64,000 bases of DNA from Nitrotoga sp963800965 (GTDB lineage: Bacteria; Pseudomonadota; Gammaproteobacteria; Burkholderiales; Gallionellaceae): assembly GCA_963800965.1 (NCBI GenBank), contig CAWDCY010000018.1:124001-188000 (forward strand), read 5' to 3'. The notes beneath the pieces were generated by a model. It was not told where the DNA came from, searched no databases, and worked only from the letters and a program-made list of their open reading frames with translations. Shown here piece after piece: positions 27,061-36,542 of the stretch. Positions within the stretch are counted from its first letter, which is position 1. The number at the start of each line of letters is the position of its first letter. The translations under genes and the position numbers were made by a program.

Positions 27061-27816
27061 ATGTTGAGTTTTTACAGCCTGCTCTACAAGGAGGTATTCC
27101 GGGTGTGGAAAGTGGGCTTCCAGACCGTGCTGGCTCCAGTGCTGACCGCACTGCTCTATCTGCTGATTTTTTCGCATGTGCTGGCACAGCATGTAGAGGT
27201 ATATCCGGGGGTGCATTACACTGTCTTCCTTATCCCAGGACTGATGATGATGGCAATATTGCAAAACGCTTTTGCCAACAGCTCTTCCAGCCTGATTCAG
27301 TCCAAGATTACCGGCAATATCGTGTTCGTGCTGCTGGCACCGATTGCCTATTGGGAATTCCTTGCGGCATATGTACTTGCTTCTATGCTGCGCGGGTTAG
27401 TGGTTGGCATAGGAATATATTTGGCCGCACTGTGGTTTGCTCAGCCACCGATGCTGTTTCCAGTCTGGATTATATTGTTTGCCGTTCTAGGTAGCGCGAT
27501 GCTTGGCTCACTGGGGGTGGTGGCCGGGATGTGGGCAGAAAAATTCGATCAACTCGCAGGGTTCCAGAATTTCATTATCATGCCGTTGACTTTTTTGTCC
27601 GGTGTTTTCTATTCAATTCACTCGTTGCCGCCATTTTGGCAGGCATTGTCGAGTTTCAATCCAATTTTTTATATGATAGACGGTTTTCGTTATGGATTCT
27701 TCGGCGTGTCGGATATTTCTCCGTGGGTGAGCTTGACGGTGGTGGGCGGCTGTATGCTGGGCCTGATGCTGTTATCTTTGGGGTTGTTAAAGTCCGGGTA
27801 TAAATTGCGATACTGA
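27061..27816 (+). CDS. ABC-2 type exporter, permease
   Basis: Membrane partner of the preceding ATPase, 251 residues with six predicted hydrophobic segments. It ends in the ABC-2 signature region (LPPFWQALSSFNPIFYMIDGFRYGFFG), as in YadH. I placed the start at ATG 27061 (MLSFYSLLYKEVFRVWKVG), because upstream residues in the open frame are shadow sequence of the ATPase gene. The bolA-like gene often found between this pair and murA is absent. Confidence 0.9.
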   Translation: MLSFYSLLYKEVFRVWKVGFQTVLAPVLTALLYLLIFSHVLAQHVEVYPGVHYTVFLIPGLMMMAILQNAFANSSSSLIQSKITGNIVFVLLAPIAYWEFLAAYVLASMLRGLVVGIGIYLAALWFAQPPMLFPVWIILFAVLGSAMLGSLGVVAGMWAEKFDQLAGFQNFIIMPLTFLSGVFYSIHSLPPFWQALSSFNPIFYMIDGFRYGFFGVSDISPWVSLTVVGGCMLGLMLLSLGLLKSGYKLRY

Positions 27817-27877
27817 CATAATGCACACCATGGCGAGAACACATTAAGATGAAATCGGGATTTTTAAAGATACCAGT

Positions 27878-29128
27878 ATGCAAAAATTAGTTATACAAGG
27901 CGGCACCCCATTGCGTGGCGAAGTGCGTATTTCCGGTGCCAAAAACGCGGCATTGCCTATGATGTGTGCCAGCCTATTGACAAGTGATGTCTTGCAGTTA
28001 AGCAATATGCCGGATTTGCACGATATCGCAACCATGCGTAAATTATTGGAGCAGATGGGTGTGAAGGCTGCTGTACAGGGTGACGAGATGACCTTGCACG
28101 GTGCGCAAGTGGACAAGCTGGAAGCGCCATATGACATGGTAAAGACCATGCGCGCCGCGGTGCTTGTGCTAGGTCCTCTGGTGGCGCGCTTTGGTGAGGC
28201 GCGCGTATCAATGCCGGGGGGGTGCGCCATTGGTTCTCGCCCCGTAGATATTCACATCAAAGGGTTGCAAGCAATGGGTGCTCAAATTTTCATTGAGCAT
28301 GGCTACATTCATGCGCAGGCAAAACGTCTTAAAGGCGCACGAATATTATTCGACATCGTCAGTGTGACCAGCACAGAAAATCTGATGATGGCTGCTACTT
28401 TGGCAGAAGGGGTAACGGTGCTGGAAAATGCCGCACGTGAACCAGAGGTAGTGGATTTGGCGCACTGCCTGATTGCAATGGGTGCGAAAATTGAAGGGGC
28501 AGGCAGCCACACGATTGTCATAACGGGTGTGGACAGATTGCACGGTGCCGCCCATCGCATCATGCCGGATCGTATCGAGAGTGGGACTTTTCTAGTGGCG
28601 GCAGCAGCAACGGGTGGTAGCATCGTGTTACTCGATACACAAGCGGACCTTCTTGATTCCGTGCTGGAAAAACTTACTGAAGCAGGCGCACACATCCGTA
28701 TCGATAGCGAGAACATCCACTTGAACATGACGGTTCGGCCCAGATCAGTGAACGTGCGTACTGCGCCATATCCTGCATTCCCTACGGATATGCAGGCACA
28801 GTTTATGGCGTTGAATGTTGTTGCCGATAGCAGCGCGATGGTCGTGGAAACGATTTTTGAAAATCGCTTTATGCATGTGCAAGAGTTGCGCCGTCTTGGT
28901 GCAAGGATAGACGTGGAAGGAAATACTGCTTTGGTTCACGGTGTCGATCATCTGGAGGGTGCAACGGTGATGGCAACGGATTTGCGTGCTTCTGCGTGCC
29001 TGGTTATTGCCGGATTGGTGGCGCAGGGTGAAACCGTGATTGACCGCATTTACCATCTGGATCGTGGTTATGCACATATAGAGACAAAATTGTCGCAACT
29101 CGGAGCGAACATATTTCGCATTAAATAA
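27878..29128 (+). CDS. murA: UDP-N-acetylglucosamine 1-carboxyvinyltransferase MurA
   Basis: First committed step of peptidoglycan synthesis: transfers enolpyruvate from PEP to UDP-GlcNAc. The 416-residue product has the catalytic Cys in MPGGCAIGSRPVD (about residue 115), the expected determinant of fosfomycin sensitivity, and a C-terminal EPSP-synthase fold. hisG follows directly after the stop codon. Confidence 0.97.
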   Translation: MQKLVIQGGTPLRGEVRISGAKNAALPMMCASLLTSDVLQLSNMPDLHDIATMRKLLEQMGVKAAVQGDEMTLHGAQVDKLEAPYDMVKTMRAAVLVLGPLVARFGEARVSMPGGCAIGSRPVDIHIKGLQAMGAQIFIEHGYIHAQAKRLKGARILFDIVSVTSTENLMMAATLAEGVTVLENAAREPEVVDLAHCLIAMGAKIEGAGSHTIVITGVDRLHGAAHRIMPDRIESGTFLVAAAATGGSIVLLDTQADLLDSVLEKLTEAGAHIRIDSENIHLNMTVRPRSVNVRTAPYPAFPTDMQAQFMALNVVADSSAMVVETIFENRFMHVQELRRLGARIDVEGNTALVHGVDHLEGATVMATDLRASACLVIAGLVAQGETVIDRIYHLDRGYAHIETKLSQLGANIFRIK

Positions 29129-29782
29129 ATGAAAGATACTCCCATGATTACCATCGCCTTATCCAAAGGGCGCATCTTTGAAGAGACCTTGCCGCTGTTG
29201 CAGGCGGCGGGGATCATACCGCTGGAAGCCCCGGAACCTACGCGCAAATTGATTTTATCTACCAATCGTGCCGACGTACGTCTTATTATCGTGCGTGCTT
29301 CCGATGTGCCGACCTATGTGCAATACGGCGCTGCTGACTTGGGGATCGCGGGCAAGGATGTTCTCGACGAACATGGCGGCATCGGCTTGTACCAGCCGCT
29401 GGATTTGAATATTGCGTGTTGCCGCATGATGGTGGCAGTAAGGAATGATTTCGATTATGAATCAGCCGTACGTCAAGGCGCGCGTTTGCGCGTGGCGACC
29501 AAATACGTGCAAACCGCACGCGAGCATTTTGCGGCTAAAGGTGTGCATGTGGATTTGATAAAATTGTATGGCTCGATGGAGCTGGCTCCGCTGGTCGGCT
29601 TGTCAGATGCAATCGTGGATTTGGTCAGCAGCGGCAACACACTGAAGGCCAATCACCTCAAGGCAGTAGAAGATGTCTCTGCGATTTCATCGCGTCTGGT
29701 GGTGAATCAGGCTTCGCTTAAACTCAAACATGCGGCTATTCAGCCCATGCTGGACGCGTTTTCCTTGGCGGTAGTTCAATGA
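29129..29782 (+). CDS. hisG: ATP phosphoribosyltransferase, short form HisG
   Basis: First enzyme of histidine synthesis, condensing ATP with PRPP. At 217 residues (or 212 from an ATG at 29144) it is the short HisG(S) form lacking the C-terminal regulatory domain, which in this family requires a HisZ partner. No hisZ is in the window. The signature VDLVSSGNTLKAN is present. It overlaps hisD by 4 nt. Confidence 0.95.
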   Translation: MKDTPMITIALSKGRIFEETLPLLQAAGIIPLEAPEPTRKLILSTNRADVRLIIVRASDVPTYVQYGAADLGIAGKDVLDEHGGIGLYQPLDLNIACCRMMVAVRNDFDYESAVRQGARLRVATKYVQTAREHFAAKGVHVDLIKLYGSMELAPLVGLSDAIVDLVSSGNTLKANHLKAVEDVSAISSRLVVNQASLKLKHAAIQPMLDAFSLAVVQ

Positions 29783-31083
29783 ACATCAGACGGCTTTCTA
29801 CTCGGCAGCCCGATTTCAATACGCAACTGGACAAACTGCTGGCATTCGAGGCAACTCAGGATCGCCAGCTGGACGAGACTGTGGCGGCTATTCTGGCGGA
29901 TGTGCGCACACGTGGTGATGTAGCCCTGCTCGATTACACTCGACGTTTCGATCGCATGGATGTACATGATAGTGCCGCACTGGAACTGCCCCCTGCAGTC
30001 TTACGTGCCGCCTTCGAGGGATTGCCCGCTGCACAGCGCTCTGCTCTGGAACAGGCTGCACAGCGCGTTACCGCTTACCATCAGAAACAGCTACAAGTTT
30101 CATGGAGTTATACCGAGACGGATGGCACCCTGCTGGGTCAGCAGATTACGCCATTGGATCGGGTTGGACTGTATGTGCCGGGCGGCAAGGCCGCCTACCC
30201 GTCTTCAGTGCTGATGAATGCATTACCAGCAAAAGTGGCTGGGGTGGGAGAGCTCATTATGGTAGTGCCTACCCCAGATGGAGTGCGAAACGCGTTGGTG
30301 TTGGCAGCAGCCCACTTGGCTGGAGTGGACCGGGTATTCACCATTGGCGGGGCACAGGCGATTGCTGCGCTGGCATATGGCACGGCAACCGTGCCGCGTG
30401 TAGATAAAATCGTCGGTCCCGGCAACGCTTACGTAGCCGCCGCCAAACGCCGCGTATTCGGCGTAGTTGGAATTGATATGGTGGCAGGGCCATCTGAGAT
30501 TCTGGTGATCTGCGATGGACAAACCGATCCGGACTGGATTGCGATGGATCTATTTTCTCAAGCAGAGCACGATGAATTAGCACAGGCTATCCTGCTGACA
30601 CCGGATGCTGCTTTTGCTACAGCCGTGGCGCAAAGTGCGGATCGTCTGCTGGAACAAATGCCGCGCTGTGACATCATTCGCATTGCATTGGAGAACCGGG
30701 GTGCTTTGATTGAAGTGGCTGACTTAGATGAGGCTTGTGTTATCAGTAACCGCATAGCACCTGAGCATCTTGAGCTTTCAGTGGACAATCCCCAGCAATG
30801 GTTGCCAAAAATCAAGCATGCTGGCGCAATTTTCTTGGGGCGTTATACTTCCGAAGCACTCGGCGATTATTGCGCAGGTCCCAATCACGTGCTGCCGACC
30901 TCCGGCACGGCACGTTTTTCTTCCCCGCTGGGAGTGTATGACTTTCAGAAACGCAGCAGCTTGATTCAAGTATCCGCGCAGGGCGCAGCGATGCTGGGTG
31001 AAATTGCTGCGGTGCTAGCCCTTGGTGAGGGCTTGCATGCGCATGCGCAGTCCGCCCTGCTCAGAAAGGGGTCTTGTACATAG
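29779..31083 (+). CDS. hisD: histidinol dehydrogenase
   Basis: Last two oxidation steps from L-histidinol to histidine, zinc- and NAD-dependent. The 434-residue product has the conserved VDMVAGPSEILVI, DLFSQAEHDELAQAIL and the NHVLPTSGTARFSSPLGVYDF segment. hisC, which often follows in betaproteobacteria, is not here. The next 224 nt hold only a 29-codon frame starting inside the hisD stop, which I do not count as a gene. Confidence 0.96.
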   Translation: MNIRRLSTRQPDFNTQLDKLLAFEATQDRQLDETVAAILADVRTRGDVALLDYTRRFDRMDVHDSAALELPPAVLRAAFEGLPAAQRSALEQAAQRVTAYHQKQLQVSWSYTETDGTLLGQQITPLDRVGLYVPGGKAAYPSSVLMNALPAKVAGVGELIMVVPTPDGVRNALVLAAAHLAGVDRVFTIGGAQAIAALAYGTATVPRVDKIVGPGNAYVAAAKRRVFGVVGIDMVAGPSEILVICDGQTDPDWIAMDLFSQAEHDELAQAILLTPDAAFATAVAQSADRLLEQMPRCDIIRIALENRGALIEVADLDEACVISNRIAPEHLELSVDNPQQWLPKIKHAGAIFLGRYTSEALGDYCAGPNHVLPTSGTARFSSPLGVYDFQKRSSLIQVSAQGAAMLGEIAAVLALGEGLHAHAQSALLRKGSCT

Positions 31084-31290
31084 TGAAAGTCAGACGCCAA
31101 TGGCCAACGACAATAGAAAGGTTCCGCACGATGGACAAAGTAGAAGTCTCAGCTATAGAAACTCATGCGTAACGACAAAATACACCGTGGATATTTCAAA
31201 TACAATTCCTTCCTGATTGCGTTGAGGCGTATACAAGTGATTATTCGCACTTGTACCGTTTTTCAAAACTGCACTACCCCCGAATGGCAC

Positions 31291-31299
31291 TGTTATAAT
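31291..31299 (+). promoter_or_regulatory. extended -10 promoter element of kdsD
   Basis: TGTTATAAT (31291-31299) combines a perfect TATAAT with the extended -10 TG. No good -35 box is seen. The kdsD ATG is at 31308, so transcription starting 6-8 nt after the box would begin at or within 1-3 nt of the start codon. There is no Shine-Dalgarno sequence in the nine bases before the ATG. Confidence 0.6.
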
Positions 31300-31307
31300 T
31301 CGTCACC

Positions 31308-32294
31308 ATGAACAAAGCCATCTTTGCCACCTCGCGCGCACTTGATTTAGCTCGCGAGGTCTTGAATATTGAAGCTGCAGCTGTATTGGCGCTTACGCAA
31401 CGCATTAATGAAAATTTTCTGCAGGCATTAAATATCATTTTAGCCTGCGAAGGCCGGGTGATTGTAAGCGGAATGGGTAAGTCGGGGCATATTGCACGCA
31501 AGATCGCCGCGACGCTGTCTAGCACGGGTACCCCAGCGTATTTTGTACATCCCGCCGAAGCTAGTCATGGCGATTTAGGCATGATCACCGCTAAAGATGT
31601 GTTTATTGCGTTGTCGTATTCCGGAGAAAGTCAGGAATTGCTTATTATAGTGCCAGTCATCAAACGTCAGGGGGCACGGCTGATTAGCCTGACAGGCAAT
31701 CCGCGATCCAGTTTGGCAGAGGCGTCGGACGCGCATCTGGATGCTGCGGTGGACAAGGAAGCCTGCCCGCTGGGGCTTGCCCCTACCGCCAGTACCACGG
31801 CAGCGCTGGCATTGGGCGATGCTCTGGCCGTGGCGCTGCTGGATGCCAAGGGGTTCGGGGAAGAAGATTTTGCTCGTTCGCACCCTGGCGGGAGCTTGGG
31901 TCGCCGTTTGCTAACCCATGTGCGCGACATTATGCATGCTGACAAAGGGATTCCTACTGTGCATCAAAATGCAACGCTGGCCGAGGCAGTGTTGGAAATC
32001 TCGCGTAAAGGGTTAGGCATGACTGCCATTGTCGATGATACTCAGCAGGTTCTGGGCATCTACACTGATGGAGATTTACGCCGCACGTTGGAAAAGCATA
32101 TTGATTTCACTACCACTATTATCAGCTCCGTCATGTCGCGCAATCCGCGCAGTATTATGCCGGATGCACTGGCAGCCGAAGCGGTGCAGATTATGGAACA
32201 ATATAACATTAGCCAGATGCTGGTGATAGATTCCAACAACAAGCTGGTCGGCGCTCTGAATATGCATGATCTGCTGCGCGCAAAAGTGATTTGA
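31308..32294 (+). CDS. kdsD: D-arabinose-5-phosphate isomerase KdsD
   Basis: Interconverts ribulose-5-phosphate and arabinose-5-phosphate, the first step to Kdo. The 328-residue product has an N-terminal SIS domain (VSGMGKSGHIARKIAATLSSTGTPAYFVHPAEASHGDLGM) and two C-terminal CBS domains. It begins a Kdo/LPS-transport operon: kdsC starts in its stop codon (TGATG). The start has no visible ribosome-binding site. Confidence 0.95.
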   Translation: MNKAIFATSRALDLAREVLNIEAAAVLALTQRINENFLQALNIILACEGRVIVSGMGKSGHIARKIAATLSSTGTPAYFVHPAEASHGDLGMITAKDVFIALSYSGESQELLIIVPVIKRQGARLISLTGNPRSSLAEASDAHLDAAVDKEACPLGLAPTASTTAALALGDALAVALLDAKGFGEEDFARSHPGGSLGRRLLTHVRDIMHADKGIPTVHQNATLAEAVLEISRKGLGMTAIVDDTQQVLGIYTDGDLRRTLEKHIDFTTTIISSVMSRNPRSIMPDALAAEAVQIMEQYNISQMLVIDSNNKLVGALNMHDLLRAKVI

Positions 32295-32812
32295 TGTCTT
32301 TAAATCAAGCACATTCTGTTCGCCTCATCGCCTTTGATATAGACGGCATCATGACGGATGGTGGTCTCTATTTAACCGACTCGGGTGAAGAATTTAAGCG
32401 CTTCAATTCGCTTGACGGGCATGGCTTAAAAATGCTCAAAGCATCTGGTGTGGAGCTGGCCATCATTACCGGTCGCACCTCCCGGTGTGTAGCGCTACGC
32501 GCACACCACCTTGGCATCTCACACTTGTTCCAAGGTGTTCACGACAAGCTTGCAAGCCTGCAAAAATTGCTTGCACAACTTAAACTGCCGTTGGATGTCG
32601 TCGCCTTTATGGGTGACGACGTGATGGATCTGCCGGTAATGCTTCGTGTCGGTTTCGCTATCAGCGTACCGAATGCGCCACAAGTAGTGCGCGATCGCGC
32701 TCACTATATCACCGAGCGTGAGGGGGGGCATGGGGCGGTACGTGAAGCATGCGAATTATTGATGTCTGCGCAAGGCACGCTGGATGCGCAACTCGCGCCT
32801 TATTTGACATGA
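32294..32812 (+). CDS. kdsC: 3-deoxy-D-manno-octulosonate 8-phosphate phosphatase KdsC
   Basis: HAD-family phosphatase producing free Kdo from Kdo-8-phosphate. The nucleophile motif FDIDGIMTDG lies near the N terminus, with ITGRTS and the acidic GDDVMDLPVM motif further on. The 172-residue product has no cap domain, as usual for KdsC. The ATG overlaps the kdsD stop by one base, and lptC starts within its stop. Confidence 0.95.
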   Translation: MSLNQAHSVRLIAFDIDGIMTDGGLYLTDSGEEFKRFNSLDGHGLKMLKASGVELAIITGRTSRCVALRAHHLGISHLFQGVHDKLASLQKLLAQLKLPLDVVAFMGDDVMDLPVMLRVGFAISVPNAPQVVRDRAHYITEREGGHGAVREACELLMSAQGTLDAQLAPYLT

Positions 32813-33408
32813 CTCATTCACGCCTTATTGACCGTTTGCGCGCCTGGCTTACCGGATTGCCGCAGCTATTGTTGTTGCTAATGCTGGCAGCAGCTTATTG
32901 GCTGAATCAGCAAGTACAGCCGCTGCCCCTCATACCCGACAGCAGCAGGCGCCACGACCCGGATTTTATCGTTAACGAAGTTGTTGCGACTACTCTGAAT
33001 GAGCAGGGTAAGCCGCGTTTCGTGATGGCTGCAAAAAAAATGCTGCATTACCCGGATAATAATAGTACATACCTGGAAGCCCCTGTGCTTACCAGCTTTG
33101 ATTCAGGCCATCCTCCCATGCATACTTATGCAAATAATGGAATGATCTCAGGTAAAGGCGAAGAAATATTTTTACGCGACGACGTAAAAGTCGTGCGTAC
33201 CGCCAGTGCCACGCAAAGCGAAATGACATTCACCACTACTTATCTGCATGTTATTCCTGACCGTGGCTTGGCCGATACAGACCAGCCTGTAACGATGATT
33301 GATGGACGTAACATTGTGCATGCAGTAGGTATGAAATTTGATAATAAAGCACGCATAGTAAAGTTGCTTGCGCAAGTTAAAGGCGAATATGTGCCCGACA
33401 AAAATTAA
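32809..33408 (+). CDS. lptC: LPS export protein LptC
   Basis: Bitopic inner-membrane protein linking the LptBFG transporter to LptA. The 199-residue product (ATG 32809) has one N-terminal transmembrane helix (about 19-34) and a periplasmic beta-jellyroll domain with PDFIVNEVVATTLNEQGKPRFVMAAKKMLHYP. I rejected an upstream ATG at 32749 that lies inside kdsC. It overlaps kdsC by 4 nt and lptA by 20 nt. Confidence 0.92.
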   Translation: MTHSRLIDRLRAWLTGLPQLLLLLMLAAAYWLNQQVQPLPLIPDSSRRHDPDFIVNEVVATTLNEQGKPRFVMAAKKMLHYPDNNSTYLEAPVLTSFDSGHPPMHTYANNGMISGKGEEIFLRDDVKVVRTASATQSEMTFTTTYLHVIPDRGLADTDQPVTMIDGRNIVHAVGMKFDNKARIVKLLAQVKGEYVPDKN

Positions 33409-33961
33409 ATACGCTGCTTTGCTCTGTATAGAGCTTATCTGCCATATGTCAATCAGCCAAGCGGAACTTGCCGACCGTGACAAGCCGATGCATTTGGAAG
33501 CAAATCAGCTCAGTATTGACGATGCCAAACAAATCAGCGTCTTTGAAGGCAAGGTGCAGCTCACTCAGGGTACGATGATGATTAACGCCGACAAAGTTGT
33601 TGTGGTACAGGACAAGGAAGGATTCAAGCACGGTACGGCAACCGGACAGCCCGCCAGTTTTCGCCAGAAGCGCGATAATGTTAATGGATATGTGGAAGGA
33701 TATGGTGAGCGCATTGAATATGATTCCAAGACCGCAATCATAGACTTCTTCGGTCAGGCGCGCGTAAAGCAGGATCAGGATGAGGTGCGTGGCGAACATA
33801 TTACCTATAACTCCAAAGCTGAGGTATTTCAGGTGAACGGAACCTCCAACAAGGGGCGCGTGCGCGCTGTCATCCAACCTAAACACAAGCGTTCTTCAGT
33901 CGGCGAACCCCTGTCGATCAAGCCGACAACGACACTAACCAAGCCTAACGAACATCAATGA
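33389..33961 (+). CDS. lptA: LPS transport periplasmic protein LptA
   Basis: Forms the periplasmic bridge for LPS. The 190-residue product from ATG 33389 has a signal peptide (about 1-23). The OstA-type beta-jellyroll has DKPMHLEANQLSIDDAKQISVFEGKVQLTQGTM and RQKRDNVNGYVEGYGERIEYDS. An earlier frame start exists at 33368, but the signal sequence fits 33389 better. It overlaps lptB by 4 nt. Confidence 0.92.
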   Translation: MCPTKIKYAALLCIELICHMSISQAELADRDKPMHLEANQLSIDDAKQISVFEGKVQLTQGTMMINADKVVVVQDKEGFKHGTATGQPASFRQKRDNVNGYVEGYGERIEYDSKTAIIDFFGQARVKQDQDEVRGEHITYNSKAEVFQVNGTSNKGRVRAVIQPKHKRSSVGEPLSIKPTTTLTKPNEHQ

Positions 33962-34680
33962 GCGAGCTGCGCGCCGTTGCACTGAAAAAGCGCTATCGGT
34001 CCCGCACCGTAGTGCATGACGTTTCCCTGTCGGTACAGAGCGGCGAGGTGGTCGGACTGCTTGGCCCTAACGGTGCTGGAAAGACCACCTGCTTCTACCT
34101 GATTGTCGGGCTGGCAGCTGCAGATGGCGGCGACATTTTTATCAATGGGCAGAACATTACTCATCTCCCCATCCATCGCCGTGCGCGTTTGGGGTTGGGC
34201 TATCTGCCACAGGAAGCATCTATTTTTCGCCGCCTAACTGTCGCACAAAATATTCAGGCGGTGCTGGAATTACAAGATTATGATAACGATGAAATTCAAG
34301 CACGGCAGGATGAGTTGATGGAGGATCTGCATATTACTCATATACGTAATAATCCAGCTGTCAGCTTGTCCGGAGGCGAGCGGAGACGTGTCGAAATTGC
34401 TCGTGCGCTAGCCACCAATCCACGCTTCATCCTGCTGGATGAGCCATTTGCAGGGGTGGATCCGATTGCTGTGCTGGACATTCAAAAAATCATTCGTTTC
34501 CTTAAAGAACGTGACATTGGCGTGCTTATAACTGATCACAATGTTCGTGAAACATTGGGAATCTGTGACCGCGCCTATATTATTAATGCCGGGTCGGTAA
34601 TGGCAGAAGGCAAACCCGACGAAATCATTTATAATGAAGGCGTGAGAAAAGTATATCTCGGTGAGCATTTCAAGCTATAG
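33958..34680 (+). CDS. lptB: LPS export ABC transporter ATP-binding protein LptB
   Basis: Cytoplasmic ATPase that powers LPS extraction together with LptF and LptG, which are not in the window. The 240-residue product has Walker A LLGPNGAGKTTCF, signature LSGGERRRVEIARALATNP and Walker B FILLDEPFAGVDP, with the LptB-typical ITDHNVRETLGICDRAYI. rpoN follows 38 nt later, the standard arrangement. Confidence 0.96.
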   Translation: MSELRAVALKKRYRSRTVVHDVSLSVQSGEVVGLLGPNGAGKTTCFYLIVGLAAADGGDIFINGQNITHLPIHRRARLGLGYLPQEASIFRRLTVAQNIQAVLELQDYDNDEIQARQDELMEDLHITHIRNNPAVSLSGGERRRVEIARALATNPRFILLDEPFAGVDPIAVLDIQKIIRFLKERDIGVLITDHNVRETLGICDRAYIINAGSVMAEGKPDEIIYNEGVRKVYLGEHFKL

Positions 34681-34718
34681 GTGCATACTATGCGCCGCTC
34701 TTGTCCGTAAATTGCGTA

Positions 34719-36146
34719 ATGAAACCCACTTTACAACTTAAGCAATCCCAGCAACTGACGCTTACCCCTCAGTTGCAACAAGCCATACGCCTGTTGCAAC
34801 TCTCCACTCTGGAAGTCAATCAGGAGGTGGCACGCTTGCTGGACGAAAATCCATTGCTCGAACGTGAAGATGAAGACGCTATGCAGTCCTATGCACATAG
34901 AGACGCTGCCGCTACCTCCGCTACAGATAATATCGAAGTAAAAGATGAAGTGCCGCAACAGGCCGATGAAGAATGGGCAAAAGAAGACTGGAATGAACCT
35001 TCTTTTTCCGTAGCGAGCGGGCCGGACGACGAGAAAGAGACTCGAGCCGAAGTTGCGGCAGATACCCCCAGCTTGCGTGAGTATCTCATCTGCCAACTAA
35101 ATATGAGTCAGCATAATATGCGCGACCGAAAAATTATCGGTCTGCTGATCGACGCATTGGACGGTAACGGTTACCTGGCTCAACCACTGGAAGAAATTGT
35201 CGAGATGCTTCCGGAACAACTCGACATTACCCTGGATGACTTGGAAACTGCTCTCGTGCAATTGCAGCACTTGGATCAGCCAGGCATAGCCGCACGTACC
35301 TTGAGCGAATGTCTAGCCCTACAGCTCAAAGCACTCCCGGAAGACACCCCGTGCCGTGATCTGGCGCTGAGCTTGGTGTTGCAGCACCTCAACCTGCTGG
35401 GGGCGCACGATTTTACCAAACTGAAGAAAGTTCTCCGATGTGACGATGACGAATTGCGCACGGTGCAATCGCTCATCACCCATCTGCAACCAAGACCTGG
35501 CGCTGAATTTGAACAGCGAACTGCAGACTATGTCGTGCCTGACGTGGTGGTAGAGTGCCACCACGGTAGCTGGCATGTACGTCTTAATCAGGCTGCCATG
35601 CCTCGCCTGCGCGTTAACCAAATGTATGCCAATATCTTGCAGCAGGGCAACGAAAAACCCCCACTGCAGCTAGCCGGCCAATTGCAGGAAGCACGCTGGT
35701 TCATCAAAAACTTGCACCAACGCTTCGATACTATTTTGCGTGTGTCACAGACAATTGTTGATCGCCAACGCGATTTTTTCGAGCACGGCGAGACCGCCAT
35801 GCGTCCGCTAGTGCTGCGCGAAATCGCAGAACAGCTTGATCTGCATGAATCTACCGTCTCCCGCGTGACTACGCAAAAATTTATGCTCACCCCGCGCGGT
35901 ATCTATGAACTCAAGTATTTTTTCTGTAGCGGAATCGCAACCGAAAGTGGCGGTACTTGTTCCTCCACGGCGATCCGTGCACTCATCAAGCAGATTGTCA
36001 ACGAGGAAGATGCACGTCACCCCCTAACCGACAGCCGCATGTCTGGAATACTGGCACTGCAGGGCATATTGGTTGCCCGGCGTACCGTGGCAAAATACCG
36101 CGAGTTGTTGAATATCCTCCCAGTTAATCTTCGTAAATCACTCTAA
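34719..36146 (+). CDS. rpoN: RNA polymerase sigma-54 factor RpoN
   Basis: Alternative sigma factor for enhancer-dependent promoters. The 475-residue product from ATG 34719 has the Gln/Leu-rich region I (LKQSQQLTLTPQLQQAIRLL), an acidic region II, and the core-binding and DNA-binding region III. It ends in the RpoN box, here ARRTVAKYRE. The frame continues six codons upstream, but homology starts at MKPTLQLKQ. Confidence 0.96.
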   Translation: MKPTLQLKQSQQLTLTPQLQQAIRLLQLSTLEVNQEVARLLDENPLLEREDEDAMQSYAHRDAAATSATDNIEVKDEVPQQADEEWAKEDWNEPSFSVASGPDDEKETRAEVAADTPSLREYLICQLNMSQHNMRDRKIIGLLIDALDGNGYLAQPLEEIVEMLPEQLDITLDDLETALVQLQHLDQPGIAARTLSECLALQLKALPEDTPCRDLALSLVLQHLNLLGAHDFTKLKKVLRCDDDELRTVQSLITHLQPRPGAEFEQRTADYVVPDVVVECHHGSWHVRLNQAAMPRLRVNQMYANILQQGNEKPPLQLAGQLQEARWFIKNLHQRFDTILRVSQTIVDRQRDFFEHGETAMRPLVLREIAEQLDLHESTVSRVTTQKFMLTPRGIYELKYFFCSGIATESGGTCSSTAIRALIKQIVNEEDARHPLTDSRMSGILALQGILVARRTVAKYRELLNILPVNLRKSL

Positions 36147-36163
36147 CCATTAAGGAGCAGACC

Positions 36164-36493
36164 ATGAACCTAAATCTCAGCGGACACCATTTGGAAATCA
36201 CCCCCGCTATTCGCGAGCACGTAGTGAGCAAAATCGACAAAATCAAACGTCACTTCGACAATGTGATTGATGTTACTGTCATCCTTTCGGTGGAAAAATT
36301 AAAACAAAAGGCCGAGGCTAACGTCCATCTGAGCGGCAAGACAATTTTTGCGGAATGTGATGATACGAATTTATATACCGCCATTGATAATCTGATCGAA
36401 AAACTCGATCGCCAAATTATCAAGTACAAAGAAAAAAATGCTGCTCGTCGCCATGATGAATCCGGCACCCACCCTGTACTGGAGCAAGAATAA
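36164..36493 (+). CDS. hpf: ribosome hibernation promoting factor, short form
   Basis: Binds the 30S decoding region in stationary phase. The 109-residue product is the short HPF/YfiA form, with MNLNLSGHHLEITPAIREHV and LEKKIDRQI-like C-terminal helix sequence (LIEKLDRQIIKYKEK). A strong AAGGAG ribosome-binding site lies 8 nt upstream. It lies in the usual place after rpoN. Confidence 0.94.
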   Translation: MNLNLSGHHLEITPAIREHVVSKIDKIKRHFDNVIDVTVILSVEKLKQKAEANVHLSGKTIFAECDDTNLYTAIDNLIEKLDRQIIKYKEKNAARRHDESGTHPVLEQE

Positions 36494-36498
36494 TAGCA

Positions 36499-36528
36499 GG
36501 GCGACTTACGGCCGCCCATTCCTTTTTT
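36499..36528 (+). terminator. weak terminator or attenuator after hpf
   Basis: GGGCG (36499-36503) can pair with CGCCC (36513-36517), followed by a short spacer and TTTTTT. A short stem suggests partial termination between hpf and ptsN rather than a strong stop. Confidence 0.4.
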
Positions 36529-36542
36529 AAAGTGTTTGAATT

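Noticed and set aside
31083..31172. 29-codon frame starting at GTG in the hisD stop
   Set aside because: Too short, no homology, and not related to hisC. Only the overlap with hisD suggested it.
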